The position numbers and the translations under genes are program-made. Under the pieces are notes generated by a model that worked only from the letters and a program-made list of their open reading frames with translations, was not told the origin of the DNA and did no database searches. 64,000 nt of DNA from Actinopolymorpha cephalotaxi (GTDB lineage Bacteria > Actinomycetota > Actinomycetes > Propionibacteriales > Actinopolymorphaceae). Positions within the stretch are counted from its first letter, which is position 1. Every line of letters begins with the position of its first letter. This document shows positions 41,479 through 50,924 of this stretch, in pieces. The DNA is taken from assembly GCF_013408535.1 (NCBI RefSeq), contig NZ_JACBZA010000001.1, positions 62,001 through 126,000 on the forward strand. Reading direction: 5' to 3'.

Positions 41479-42237
41479 ATGACGCGTCCCTTGCTCGAGG
41501 TCATCGCCCTCGGAGTCGCCGACGCCGTCGCCGCGGAGGACGGCGGCGCGGACCGGGTGGAGCTGGTCACCGACATGGATGCCGACGGCCTGTCGCCGGA
41601 GCCGTCGGTGGTGGAGGAGATCCGGCGCCGTACGAACATCCCGCTGCGGGTGATGCTCCGCCTGTCCGACACGTTCAGCGCCACCGGTGCCGAGGTGACC
41701 CGGCTGCGCGGACTTGCCTCGTCGTACGTCGCGGCCGGCGCGGACGGCTTCGTGCTCGGCTTCCTCACCGGCACGCTGGAGATCGACCAGGAGACCACCG
41801 GCGCGCTGGTCGAGGAGTTCCCCGACCGGCCGTGGACGTTCCACCGGGCGGTCGACCACGCGCTCGAACCCGACCGGGCCTGGCACGACCTCCGGCAGCT
41901 TGCGGGCCTCACCCACGTGCTGACCGCGGGTTCGCCGCGCGGCATGGAGGCCGGCCTGGACGACCTGACCCGGCGGGCCAAGTCCGACCCGTTCGCCACC
42001 GACCGGATCATGGCCGGCGGGGGCCTGCGGGCCGAGCACGTGCCGTGGCTGGCGCAGTCCGGGATCCGGGCGTTCCACGTCGGTACGGCGGTCCGCCCGG
42101 ACCGGTCCTGGAAGGCGTACGCCGACGCCTCGTACGTCCGCGCCTGGCGCACCCTGGTCGACGACGAGGTGGCCCGCGCCCTCGACCTGCTCTCCACCGG
42201 GACCGTGAAGGAGAGCGGGACCGGGACGGAGCTGTGA
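41479..42237 (+). CDS. cutC: CutC-family protein
   Basis: A 252-residue TIM-barrel protein of the CutC family, once linked to copper homeostasis but of unsettled function. Signature segments are LEVIALGVADAVAAEDGGADRVELV (split here), SPEPSVVEEIRRRT, GADGFVLGFL, the FHRAVDH strand and GGLRAEHVP. The family's usual N-terminal CVxS cysteine is replaced (LGVAD). It overlaps the next small gene by GTGA. No copper transporter or chaperone is nearby, which gives little support to a copper role here. Confidence 0.9.
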   Translation: MTRPLLEVIALGVADAVAAEDGGADRVELVTDMDADGLSPEPSVVEEIRRRTNIPLRVMLRLSDTFSATGAEVTRLRGLASSYVAAGADGFVLGFLTGTLEIDQETTGALVEEFPDRPWTFHRAVDHALEPDRAWHDLRQLAGLTHVLTAGSPRGMEAGLDDLTRRAKSDPFATDRIMAGGGLRAEHVPWLAQSGIRAFHVGTAVRPDRSWKAYADASYVRAWRTLVDDEVARALDLLSTGTVKESGTGTEL

Positions 42238-42497
42238 CGCTGCTCCTCGACCCGCCGACCTGGCCCGCGCGCGGCACCGTCTGGTCGCACCTGGTGAGCG
42301 ACCGGTCCTTCGACGAGCTGCACGACTTCGCCCGCCGGTGCGGGCTGCCCGAGAGCGGCTTCCACCGCGACCACTACGACGTGCCCGAGTCGAGGTACGC
42401 CGAGGTGCTCGCCGCGGGCGCGCGGCCGGTGACGAGCCGGGAACTCGTGGCCCGGATCACCGCCGCCGGCCTGCGCCGCCGCAAGCCCCGGGAGTAG
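42234..42497 (+). CDS. DUF4031 protein
   Basis: An 87-residue DUF4031 protein. The pattern TLLLDPPTWPARGTVWSHLVSD, SFDELHDFARRCGLPESGFHRDHYDVP, and ARPVTSRELVARITAAGLR is characteristic of this small actinobacterial family, which often follows unrelated metabolic genes. Its GTG overlaps the cutC stop, so translation is probably coupled. The conserved acidic, Trp and His residues suggest a small enzyme or binding domain; nothing is known of its role. Confidence 0.88.
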   Translation: MTLLLDPPTWPARGTVWSHLVSDRSFDELHDFARRCGLPESGFHRDHYDVPESRYAEVLAAGARPVTSRELVARITAAGLRRRKPRE

Positions 42498-42553
42498 CTT
42501 CCCGTCGTCAGTCCGGTCGGCACCAGTGACAGGCGCAGGGCGCCGGCACCTGC

Positions 42554-43876
42554 TCAGGGCGCGGGAGTGAGCGCGGCCCGGGACGCCTCGACGGTGCCGC
42601 TGGTCGCCGTGGTCAGGCCGTAGCGGGCGGAGACCTTCTGCTCGTACGCCGGAATCCCGCCGAGGTCCTCCTGGTGCGCGGAGGCGACGGTGGCCGCGAG
42701 ATAAGGCCACGGCGAGCGGCCGCGCGGTGAGCCCAGCACCCACCACAACGTGACGTACTTCTGCTCGCGGGTGACCCCGAGCAGGTGGCTCGCCTGGCTG
42801 ATCGGGGCGTGGTACTTCAGGTACGCCACACCGGGCTCGGCCACCCACGCCGGCGCGCCGGTCGACCGGGAGCTCGGCCGGACGGGATAGCTGCCGTAGA
42901 TCGTGGCCCGGTCCCCGCGCAGCACGGTGACCTGGCTGGAGGCGACCATCGCGTCGTACGCGGCGCGCACCGGGACCTGGACCAGCCGTACCTCCGTCGT
43001 CTCCGCACCCGCCTCCAGCCGGTCGCCCGGGCGGAGGGAGTCGAGCTGACCGGCGCCGACGAGTTCGTATCCCCGAACCGTCGTGTCGCGAAGCAGCTGG
43101 GCGCGCCCGTCGAGCAGTCCGGCCAGCCGGCCGGCGCCTCCGGTGCTTCCGGCACCTCCGGCGTCCGGGGTGAAGCTGCCCAGCCGCCCGCTGACCTGGT
43201 ACATCGTGCCGAGCACGTGCACGGGGACCGAGCCACGGTTCTTCACCGTGACCGAGAGCGGGACGAACACCGACCGCCGGTCCGGCGCGAGCCGCGGCGT
43301 CCCGAACTCCGCGCCGGCCGACACGCTCACCGGCAGCGCGAACGGCAGGTAGATCTGGGAGTACGCGAAGTTGACGAGCGCGAGCCCGGCGGTCACCCCC
43401 ACCCCCAGCGCGAACCCGTGCGCAGAGGGGAGCTGGCCCCAGATGTGCTGGCGGTGCAGGACGCCGAGCGCCCACGCCGACCAGCCCAGCAGCGCCAGCC
43501 ACAGCCAGAAGTTGGTGGCCAGCATCCACAGCCCGGGTGTGGGCCGGTAGTCCCCGCCGGCCACGCCGACCGCGATCAGCATCACCGCGGTCAGCGCCAC
43601 CGTGAGGACGCCGGCCAGCATCGCCGCGCCGGAGTTGGCGACCCGGTTGCGGCCCCGGTAGTCGGTCACCGCGACCGCCGCCAGACCGACGAGGAGGGCG
43701 GCGAGCACCGCCAGCCCGCCGGTCAGCCGACCCGTGAACGTCAGCGCTCCCGGGATGTCGGCCAGACCGATCCGGGCGAGGACGGCGAACGCGGTGAGCA
43801 GGCCGGCCAGCAGGACCAGCGTGGTGAGGGTCTCGGTGGTGAGGGTGAGGCGTCGCCGGCGCTCGCGGGCGGACAT
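42554..43876 (-). CDS. Four-helix membrane protein with large soluble domain
   Basis: A 440-residue protein. The first 180 residues contain about five hydrophobic helices (TLVLLAGLLTAFAVLARIG, LAVLAALLVGLAAVAV, AMLAGVLTVALTAVMLIAVGVA, LWLALLGWSAWALGVL and AHGFALGVGVTAGLALVNFAY). The remainder is a soluble beta-rich domain (VFVPLSVTVKNRGSVPVHVLGTMY, in pieces) that resembles immunoglobulin-like extracytoplasmic modules. No family name comes to mind. It has no obvious operon partner. The Gly/Ala/Ser loop near residue 240 is low complexity. Confidence 0.75.
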   Translation of the reverse strand: MSARERRRRLTLTTETLTTLVLLAGLLTAFAVLARIGLADIPGALTFTGRLTGGLAVLAALLVGLAAVAVTDYRGRNRVANSGAAMLAGVLTVALTAVMLIAVGVAGGDYRPTPGLWMLATNFWLWLALLGWSAWALGVLHRQHIWGQLPSAHGFALGVGVTAGLALVNFAYSQIYLPFALPVSVSAGAEFGTPRLAPDRRSVFVPLSVTVKNRGSVPVHVLGTMYQVSGRLGSFTPDAGGAGSTGGAGRLAGLLDGRAQLLRDTTVRGYELVGAGQLDSLRPGDRLEAGAETTEVRLVQVPVRAAYDAMVASSQVTVLRGDRATIYGSYPVRPSSRSTGAPAWVAEPGVAYLKYHAPISQASHLLGVTREQKYVTLWWVLGSPRGRSPWPYLAATVASAHQEDLGGIPAYEQKVSARYGLTTATSGTVEASRAALTPAP

Positions 43877-43920
43877 GCCTCGGGTTGTACCCGCGAGGAC
43901 GCGGGCCGATGCCGGGAGGC

Positions 43921-44625
43921 TCAGTCCTCCGGCCGGTTCTCCTCCGGCTCCCGCACCAGGTCCTCCGGCCGGGTGAGCAGGATGAGCTCGGCGGCGAGGT
44001 TGTGACGGGCGCGCTTCTCCCAGTGCGCCCGGCCGTAGTCGGTGCCGAAGAGACGATCGCGGGCGGCGAGGTCGGACAGGATCGCCGTACGACCCTCCCG
44101 GAACGCCTCGTCGGGCACGTGGGCGTACTCCGCGCGGACGTCGGCGACGTAGACCGCGTAGCGCTCCGGCGCGGTGGACAGCACGGCCAGGTCGGCGTCG
44201 CAGAGCACAGCGCCGTCGGGGTCGCCGGCGTCCGGGGCGTGGCCGGCGGTGAGCAGGACCAGCCGGGACACCTCCGCGGCGGTCGGGTCGTCCACACCGC
44301 ACCGGGCCAGCGCCCCGGCGGCGAGCTGCGCGGACGCCTCCTCGTTGTCACCGCGGTGCGGATCGTAGATCGCGTCGTGGAACCACGCGGCGAGCCGGAC
44401 CGTGTCGATCTCGCGGGTGAACTCGGCCAGGTGGTCGATCCGGTCCAGTACGTCGGTCAGGTGCCGTACGTCGTGATAGCGCCGGGTGGGCTCGGAATAG
44501 CGCGTGAGCAGGTCCCGGCCCACCGCCGTCACCGCCTCGGTGGCGGCAGGACCATCCGCGGCGCGGGTCACCGTCTCCGTCCAGCGCCACAGCAGGTCCG
44601 CCTCGTCGGCCACGGTGGGGCTCAT
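43921..44625 (-). CDS. HD-type predicted metal-dependent phosphohydrolase
   Basis: A 234-residue protein of the HD superfamily. The metal ligands are the His of RYHDVRHL and the His-Asp of AAWFHDAIYDPH, with a later Asp in LCDADLAVLS. This is the COG4339-like group of small predicted phosphohydrolases. It overlaps the stop side of the HelR gene by a few bases (ATGA type), so both are probably cotranscribed. The substrate is unknown; nucleotides are the usual guess for HD proteins. Confidence 0.87.
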   Translation of the reverse strand: MSPTVADEADLLWRWTETVTRAADGPAATEAVTAVGRDLLTRYSEPTRRYHDVRHLTDVLDRIDHLAEFTREIDTVRLAAWFHDAIYDPHRGDNEEASAQLAAGALARCGVDDPTAAEVSRLVLLTAGHAPDAGDPDGAVLCDADLAVLSTAPERYAVYVADVRAEYAHVPDEAFREGRTAILSDLAARDRLFGTDYGRAHWEKRARHNLAAELILLTRPEDLVREPEENRPED

Positions 44626-46823
44626 CCGGCCGTCCTCATGCCGCCATCCTCACCCGGCCGCGCGGGTACCGCCACCTGGCGGGGGAGGGGTTCGGCGTGG
44701 ACGACCCGAAGGGAGGTCACCGCGCGGGTCAGGCAGACGTAGAGCCGGCGCAGACCGGTCACCTCGTCGTGCTCCCCGGCGACGATCCGGGCCGGCTCGG
44801 CGAGGACCACGTGGTCGAACTCAAGGCCCTTCGCCAGGGACGCGGGTACGACGTCCAGCCGGGCGTCGACGTCGCCTTCCTCACCCAGCTGGGCGTACGG
44901 CACGTCGTCCCGGTCCAGCGCGGCGCGCAGCGCGCCGACCTGCGCGTCGGCCACGATCAGCCCCACCGACCCCGGCCGGTCGAGGGCGGCGCGCACACCG
45001 TCCACGGTGGCCGCGACAGCGGCGGCCTGATCGGCGGCGGCCACCACTTCCAGGTCGCCCCGGGACCGGCGGACCGACGTGGGTGCGGTGAGCGTCGGCG
45101 CGATGTAGGGCAGCAGCCGCGCGGCGAAGTCGATCACGTCGGCGGGTACGCGGAACCCCTTGGTGAGCTCCTCGACGTGGCCGTCCGGCTTGCCCAGGTG
45201 CGCGAGCGCCTCGTCCCAGGCCCGGGTCGCCCACGGCGTGGTGGCCTGGGCCAGGTCGCCCAGCACGGTCGCCGAACCCGTCGAGCAGCGCCGGCCCACG
45301 GCCCGCAGCTGCATCGGCGACAGGTCCTGCGCCTCGTCCAGGACGACGTGCCCCAGGCTCGGGGTGCGTTCGAGCAGGTCGGCCACCTCGTCGACGAGCA
45401 CCGCGTCGGCCAGTGACCAGCGGGCCGATCCGGCCGAACGCGGCGGCCTGGCCCAGACCAGCAGCGCCTGTTCCCGCTCGTCCAGCAGGCCGTCGGCGTG
45501 CTCGGCGAGGAACGCGGGTTCGGACAGCAGCCGGAAGACCAGCCGCGCCGGGTCGACCGCTGGCCACACCTGGTCGGCGTACGCCCGCACCTGCCGGCTG
45601 CGGGCGACGGAGTTCTGCACCCGGTCGTCGGGTGAGTCGCCGTCGGCCTCCATCCGCAGCAGGACGGCGTGCGCGAGGCGCTGCGGCAGGATCGCCCGCC
45701 CGGCGCCGTAGCGGACGCCGCGGTCGCGGATACCGCCGAGGATCTCGCTCACCTCGTACGACGGAACCCGGAACCGCCGCGCACCCCTCGGCACCAGCAG
45801 GCCCTCGGCCGGAGCGCGCAGGTGGCTCCAGACGGCGCGGCGCAGCACCTCCGCCAGCCGGGCGTCGCCCTTCAGCGTGGCCACGTCGGCGGGCTCCTCG
45901 GCCCGGATCCGGACCCGGCCGACGAGTTCGGGCACCGTGGCCTGCCGGGCGTCGATCTCGCCGAGGGCGGGCAGCACGTCCCCGATGTAGCGGAGGAAGG
46001 AGTCGTTCGGGCCGACCACGAGGACGCCCTGGCGGCGGAGCTGGTCGCGGTGGGCGTAGAGCAGGAACGCCGCGCGGTGCAGGCCGACGGCCGTCTTGCC
46101 GGTGCCCGGTGCTCCCTGGACGGCCACCGTGCCGGCCAGATCGGCTCGGACGATGTCGTCCTGCTCGGGCTGGATGGTGGCCACGATGTCGCGCATCGGC
46201 CCGACGCGGGGCCGCTCGATCTCGGTCTCCAGGATCGAGCTCGCGGCGTCGGCCTCGGACCGGTCGGTGAGGTGTTCGTCCTCGTACGCCGTCAGGTCGG
46301 CGCGGTGGAAGCCGAACCGCCGCCGCAACCGCACGCCCATCGGCGCGGTCCTGGTCGCGCGGTAGAAGGGGCGGGACACCCCGGCGCGCCAGTCGACCAC
46401 CATCGGGTCGCCCTCGGCGTCGGTGACGTGCCGGCGCCCGATGTAGAAGCGCTCGCCGCGGTGAGCGGAGTGGGTGGCGGTGCGGCCGCCCGGCAGGTCC
46501 TCGGTGGGACCGGCGCCGGGTGCGTAGTCGAGCCGGCCGAAGAACAGCGGCGTGCCCGGGTCGTCGGCGAGGGAGCGGGCACGGTGGTAGAGCGTGGCCT
46601 TGAGGTACTCGGTGGAGACGGCGTTGCCGCCCTCGGCGTCCAGCGACTCGGTGCGTTCGCGCATCCGGCGCAGCGCGTCGCGGGAGGCGGCGAGGTGGGC
46701 CTGTTCGGCCGTCAGCGGATCGGCCGGTGGATCGGTCGGTGGATCGGCGGTGAGCGGATCGGGGGAGCCGACCGGATCGGCCGGGCTGGTATCGGGTGGC
46801 TCGAGAGTTTCGTGCGTGGGCAT
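44622..46823 (-). CDS. helR: HelD/HelR-type RNA polymerase-recycling ATPase
   Basis: A 733-residue UvrD-like ATPase. After an Asp/Pro-rich N-terminus (1-38) comes a coiled region, then the 1A domain with the Q-motif-like IQPEQDDIVR and Walker A GAPGTGKT (237-244), Walker B HVVLDEAQDLSPMQLRA, and a C-terminal 2A domain ending with GLEFDHVVL and RRLYVCLTRA. Length and motifs match class II HelD, including Streptomyces HelR, which removes RNA polymerase from DNA and protects it from rifamycins. Which of the two (recycling or drug resistance) it does here is not shown. Its promoter lacks an obvious rifamycin-associated element. Confidence 0.86.
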   Translation of the reverse strand: MPTHETLEPPDTSPADPVGSPDPLTADPPTDPPADPLTAEQAHLAASRDALRRMRERTESLDAEGGNAVSTEYLKATLYHRARSLADDPGTPLFFGRLDYAPGAGPTEDLPGGRTATHSAHRGERFYIGRRHVTDAEGDPMVVDWRAGVSRPFYRATRTAPMGVRLRRRFGFHRADLTAYEDEHLTDRSEADAASSILETEIERPRVGPMRDIVATIQPEQDDIVRADLAGTVAVQGAPGTGKTAVGLHRAAFLLYAHRDQLRRQGVLVVGPNDSFLRYIGDVLPALGEIDARQATVPELVGRVRIRAEEPADVATLKGDARLAEVLRRAVWSHLRAPAEGLLVPRGARRFRVPSYEVSEILGGIRDRGVRYGAGRAILPQRLAHAVLLRMEADGDSPDDRVQNSVARSRQVRAYADQVWPAVDPARLVFRLLSEPAFLAEHADGLLDEREQALLVWARPPRSAGSARWSLADAVLVDEVADLLERTPSLGHVVLDEAQDLSPMQLRAVGRRCSTGSATVLGDLAQATTPWATRAWDEALAHLGKPDGHVEELTKGFRVPADVIDFAARLLPYIAPTLTAPTSVRRSRGDLEVVAAADQAAAVAATVDGVRAALDRPGSVGLIVADAQVGALRAALDRDDVPYAQLGEEGDVDARLDVVPASLAKGLEFDHVVLAEPARIVAGEHDEVTGLRRLYVCLTRAVTSLRVVHAEPLPRQVAVPARPGEDGGMRTAG

Positions 46824-46964
46824 GGTGCGTCCTCCCGGAAAACGGCCAGGAACGTTAACACGCGGACGTCGCCCGATCGACCGGTTTTGAACTGTCGGTC
46901 GGCCGGTTGGCGACGCGGTGACCAGGGCGTTGACCGACCCCGGACGATCCGGGAACTACATGCG

Positions 46965-46977
46965 TGTGGTTACCACA
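46965..46977. promoter_or_regulatory. Inverted repeat TGTGG-N3-CCACA
   Basis: A short perfect inverted repeat lies in the gap between helR and the DUF1906 gene, about 145 bases upstream of the latter. TTGACC at 46930-46935 might be a nearby -35. The repeat could be a repressor site, but five-base arms are weak evidence. Confidence 0.25.
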
Positions 46978-47120
46978 TGTGCACTCTGCCCGTCTTGTCG
47001 AATGTGATGCTGTGCGCGGTGAGTGCGCTTCCGGACGCTCTTCGTGTCCGGCGCCGGTCCTGCACCAGTTGTCACCATCAGCTGTTTTCGCCGGGGGGAC
47101 TCCTACGGGAAAGGCGGATC

Positions 47121-49052
47121 GTGATCAGACCTGACCACACATACCTGTCCGGTGTACGGCGGTTCCTTCCGGTGACCGGCGGTCGGAGGGCCGCCCGCAA
47201 TCGGGTCGGTCTCGCTCTTGCCGTCGCCGGCATGGTCGCGGGGACGAGTGCCGTGACCACCTCCGCCACCGTGGCGAACGCCGCGGTCGGCGCGACCACC
47301 ACCCCTGCACCCGACGATGTTCAGCCCGCCCGGGCCGGCGCCGGCCGGGTCGCCGCCCTGACGAAGGGTTCGACCCGGACGGTCGAGTACCGCGGGCTCC
47401 GGCTCACGGTGCCCTCCGGCTGGGCCGTGCACGACCTCGACCGCGCCCCGCGGACGTGCGTGCGCTTCGACCGGCCGGCGCTCTACCTGGGCAGGCCGGG
47501 CGCCGACCAGCGCTGTCCCGCCCGCGCGGTGGGCCGCACCGAGGTGGTGCTGGTGCAACCGGCCGCGTCGGCGAAGGCCCTCGCCGCGTCGGGAGGCGGC
47601 GCCGAGGTGCGCGAACTGGTTCCGGGCCGGGCGACGTCGGTCACGGCCGGCAGCACCGCGGACCAGGAGGCGCACTTCGACCTGACCGGCACCGGGCTGG
47701 TCGCCACCACGGCGTACGCCGACCGGCCGGGGCTGGTCGAGGCGATTCTCGCCGACGCCACCTACGCCGGTCCGAAGCGCTCGGGCGGCGGACCGGCACT
47801 GTCGGGGGGTACGAGCGCGGCGCCCAGCCTGAGCGACCCGCCCTCGCTGCCGGCCGGCTCGACCACGACCCGCTTCCGCGGCCTGGGTTTCGACACCTGT
47901 GCGGCCCCGTCCGCGACGACGATGCGGGCCTGGCTGGCCTCGCCGTTCCGCAGCGTCGGCATCTACATCGGCGGCGTCAACCGAGCCTGCCCGGACGGCA
48001 ACCTGAGCGCCAGTTGGGTACGCACGGTCGCCAGGATGGGTTGGAAGTTCACGCCGATCTACGTCGGCAGGCAGGCGCCGTGCGCGCTGCAGGGTGATCT
48101 CGGCCCGATCCGGGCCACCAACCCCGGTGGGCAGGGCGTGGCCGCGGCGGAGGACGCGATCGCCGACGCGAGGCGGTTCGGGCTGGTGCCGGGCAGCACG
48201 ATCTACAACGACATGGAGGGGTACGACACCGGAAGCGCCTCCTGCCGCCGGATCGTGCTGGCGTTCCTCAACGGCTGGACCAAGCGGTTGCACGACGGCG
48301 GTTACCTGTCCGGCGTCTACTCCAGTGCCTCGTCGGGGATCCGGGACCTGTCCAGGGTCTACGTCTCCAGCACCTTCGCCCGGCCGGACGTCATCTGGAC
48401 GGCGCGGTGGGACGGCAAGCCGAGCGTGTGGGGCGAGCCGTACGTCGCGAACTCGAAGTGGTCGATGCACCAGCGGATCAAGCAGTACCGCGGCCCGCAC
48501 ACCGAGAGCTGGGGCGGACGGCGGATCGAGATCGACAGCGACCGGGTCGACTCGTTGCAGGCGTCGGCGAAGTTCTCCTACGAGGTCGTCTCCAGCGGTG
48601 ACCTGGTGACGCGCAAGGGGCCGGGTGCGTCCTACCCCGCCGTCGGCCGCCGGGAGTCCGGCAGCAACGTCAACGTGCTCTGCCAGGCAGCGGGCGGCCA
48701 GGTCGGCGCGACCAACGTGTGGGACCGCCTCGCCGACGGCACCTACGTCAGTGACCTGTACGTGGGTACGCCGAACAACCGCGGCTACTCCGCCCCGATC
48801 CCCAAGTGCCGCTACTCCTACATGGTGTGGACCGACTCGCTGCGGGTGCGGTCCGGCCCGGGAACGAACTACCCGCAGGTCGGCCAGATCCTCTACGGCG
48901 GCATGGCGAACGTCCTGTGCCAGCGCACCGGCACGAAGGTCGGCAAGAGCAGGGTGTGGGACAAGCTGGACAACGGCGGCTACATCGCGGACTGGTACAC
49001 CACCGCGACCGGCCGTCCGGGGTACACCGCGACGATTCCACGTTGCCCGTGA
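47121..49052 (+). CDS. Exported DUF1906 glycoside-hydrolase-like protein with SH3 repeats
   Basis: A 643-residue exported protein. A signal peptide (about 15-55) is followed by a soluble region with a CTRF/ADQRCPAR cysteine pair, a DUF1906 (Rv2525c-like) TIM-barrel domain at about 245-465 (FRGLGFDTCAAPSATTMRAW, IYNDMEGYDT, SGVYSS) and two SH3-type repeats to the end (VVSSGDLVTRKGPGASYP, VWTDSLRVRSGPGTNYP). SH3 and DUF1906 together suggest binding and possibly cleaving cell-wall glycans outside the membrane. GTG 47121 follows AAAGGCGG. A hairpin with U-tract follows the stop. Confidence 0.9.
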   Translation: MIRPDHTYLSGVRRFLPVTGGRRAARNRVGLALAVAGMVAGTSAVTTSATVANAAVGATTTPAPDDVQPARAGAGRVAALTKGSTRTVEYRGLRLTVPSGWAVHDLDRAPRTCVRFDRPALYLGRPGADQRCPARAVGRTEVVLVQPAASAKALAASGGGAEVRELVPGRATSVTAGSTADQEAHFDLTGTGLVATTAYADRPGLVEAILADATYAGPKRSGGGPALSGGTSAAPSLSDPPSLPAGSTTTRFRGLGFDTCAAPSATTMRAWLASPFRSVGIYIGGVNRACPDGNLSASWVRTVARMGWKFTPIYVGRQAPCALQGDLGPIRATNPGGQGVAAAEDAIADARRFGLVPGSTIYNDMEGYDTGSASCRRIVLAFLNGWTKRLHDGGYLSGVYSSASSGIRDLSRVYVSSTFARPDVIWTARWDGKPSVWGEPYVANSKWSMHQRIKQYRGPHTESWGGRRIEIDSDRVDSLQASAKFSYEVVSSGDLVTRKGPGASYPAVGRRESGSNVNVLCQAAGGQVGATNVWDRLADGTYVSDLYVGTPNNRGYSAPIPKCRYSYMVWTDSLRVRSGPGTNYPQVGQILYGGMANVLCQRTGTKVGKSRVWDKLDNGGYIADWYTTATGRPGYTATIPRCP

Positions 49053-49088
49053 TGGGTTGCCCGTGGTAGCGGGTGCGGAAACGAGCAA

Positions 49089-49123
49089 GGGCCGTCCGGC
49101 GAGCTGCCGGGCGGCCCTTGTTT
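49089..49123 (+). terminator. Terminator with U-tract after the DUF1906 gene
   Basis: A 12-bp stem with one G-U pair (GGGCCGTCCGGC with GCCGGGCGGCCC), a 5-base loop and TTGTTT directly after it lie 37 bases past the stop. It also sits at the end of the convergent XPB gene. Confidence 0.85.
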
Positions 49124-49136
49124 CGTTGGGGTTCGG

Positions 49137-50792
49137 TCAGCTGGGCAGGTCGCCGGAGAGCACGTCGTCGGCGTCGACGATGCGGTAGGCGTACCCCTGC
49201 TCGGCAAGGAAGCGTTGACGGTGCGCGGCGAAGTCCTGGTCGACGGTGTCCCGGGAGACCACGGCGTAGAAACGCGCGGCCCGCTTGTCGTGCTTGGGAC
49301 GCAGCAACCGGCCCAGCCGCTGGGCCTCCTCCTGGCGGGACCCGAAGGTGCCCGAGACCTGGATGGCCACCGCCGCCTCGGGCAGGTCGATGGAGAAGTT
49401 CGCGACCTTGGACACCACCAGCAGGTCGATCTCCCCGCTGCGGAACGCCTCGAACAGCCGCTGGCGTTCGCGGACGGTCGTCTCGCCCTTGATGATCGGG
49501 GCGTCCAGCCTGGCGGCGAGCTCGTCGAGCTGGTCGATGTACTGGCCGATCACCAGGGTGGGTTCGCCGCGGTGCTGCTCGGCCAGCCGGCAGACCACCC
49601 GGGCCTTGGTGTCGGTCGTACACGCGAGGCGGTAGCGCTCGTCGACCTCGGCGGTGGCGTAGGTGATGCGTTCGGCGTCGGTGAGGGTGACCCGGACCTC
49701 CACGCAGTCGGCCGGCGCGATCCACCCCTGTGCCTCGATGTCCTTCCAGGGTGCGTCGTAGCGCTTCGGCCCGATCAGGGAGAACACGTCGCCCTCCCGG
49801 CCGTCCTCGCGTACGAGCGTCGCTGTCAACCCCAGCCTGCGCCGGGCCTGCAGGTCGGCGGTCATCCGGAAGATCGGCGCCGGCAGCAGGTGCACCTCGT
49901 CGTAGAGCACCAGGCCCCAGTCGCGCGCGCCGAACAGCTCCAGGTGGGTGTAGGCGCCCTTACGCCGCGACGTCATCACCTGGTAGGTCGCGATGGTGAC
50001 CGGCCGGATCTCCTTGCGGGCACCGCTGTACTCCCCGATCTCGTCCTCGGTCAGGGACGTGCGGCGGATCAGCTCGTCCTTCCACTGCCGGGCGGACACG
50101 GTGTTGGTGACCAGGATCAGCGTGGTCGCCTTCGCGTGTGCCATCGCGGCCGCGCCGACCAGCGTCTTCCCGGCACCACAGGGGAGTACGACGACGCCGG
50201 AACCCCCGTGCCAGAAGGCTTCCGCGGCCTGCTGCTGGTAGGGCCGCAGCGACCAGTCCTCCTCGAGCAGGTCGATCTGGTGGGCCTCGCCGTCGACGTA
50301 GCCCGCGGTGTCCTCGGCCGGCCAGCCGAGCTTGAGCAAGGCCTGCTTGACATGGCCGCGTTCGGAGGGGTGCACCGCCACCGTGTCCGGGTCGAGACGC
50401 GCGCCGAGCATCGGCTTGAGCTTCGCGCTGCGCATCACCTCCTCCAGCACCGGGCGGTCGGTGGTCACCAGGACCAGCCCGTGCGAGGGGTGGTTCTCCA
50501 GCCGCAGCCGGCCGTAGCGGGCCATGGTGTCGGCGATGTCCACCAGCAGCGCGTGGGGTACGGCGTACCGGCTGAACCTCAGCAGCGTGTCGACCACCTG
50601 CTCGGCGTCGTGCCCGGCGGCGCGGGCGTTCCACAGCCCGAGCGGGGTGAGCCGATACGTGTGCACGTGTTCGGGTGCGCGTTCGAGCTCGGCGAACGGC
50701 GCGATCGCCTTGCGCGCCTCGTCCGCCGCCGGATGCCCCACCTCCAGCAGCAGGGTCTTGTCGGACTGGACGATCAACGGTCCGTCGTTCAC
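49137..50792 (-). CDS. XPB-type DNA repair helicase
   Basis: A 551-residue superfamily 2 helicase of the bacterial XPB (ERCC3) group. An N-terminal damage-recognition-like domain (1-170) precedes RecA domain 1 with LRPYQQQA (about 182), Walker A PCGAGKT (204-210), DEVH (298-301) and LTATLVREDG (motif III). RecA domain 2 contains QVSGTFGSRQEEAQRLGRLLR (motif VI, in pieces). The GTG start follows GGAGA. It unwinds DNA 3'-5', probably in repair or transcription. Its usual neighbour, the helicase-associated WYL protein, is 5.4 kb away at 56155-58425. Confidence 0.93.
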   Translation of the reverse strand: MNDGPLIVQSDKTLLLEVGHPAADEARKAIAPFAELERAPEHVHTYRLTPLGLWNARAAGHDAEQVVDTLLRFSRYAVPHALLVDIADTMARYGRLRLENHPSHGLVLVTTDRPVLEEVMRSAKLKPMLGARLDPDTVAVHPSERGHVKQALLKLGWPAEDTAGYVDGEAHQIDLLEEDWSLRPYQQQAAEAFWHGGSGVVVLPCGAGKTLVGAAAMAHAKATTLILVTNTVSARQWKDELIRRTSLTEDEIGEYSGARKEIRPVTIATYQVMTSRRKGAYTHLELFGARDWGLVLYDEVHLLPAPIFRMTADLQARRRLGLTATLVREDGREGDVFSLIGPKRYDAPWKDIEAQGWIAPADCVEVRVTLTDAERITYATAEVDERYRLACTTDTKARVVCRLAEQHRGEPTLVIGQYIDQLDELAARLDAPIIKGETTVRERQRLFEAFRSGEIDLLVVSKVANFSIDLPEAAVAIQVSGTFGSRQEEAQRLGRLLRPKHDKRAARFYAVVSRDTVDQDFAAHRQRFLAEQGYAYRIVDADDVLSGDLPS

Positions 50793-50924
50793 GAGGTCTC
50801 CGGGTGGGGCGTCGGGGGTTTCACTCCAGTGTCCAACCCCGGGCAAGCCCGGCGTGTTCCGCGGGTCACCGGGGCCGGGGTGGGGAGGGTCACGGGGGTG
50901 GGGAGGGTCATCGGGTGGGGAGGA

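Noticed and set aside
47121..49052. A start far upstream in the same open frame (to 45669)
   Set aside because: The upstream part is antisense to helR. The signal peptide and AAAGGCGG site mark GTG 47121.
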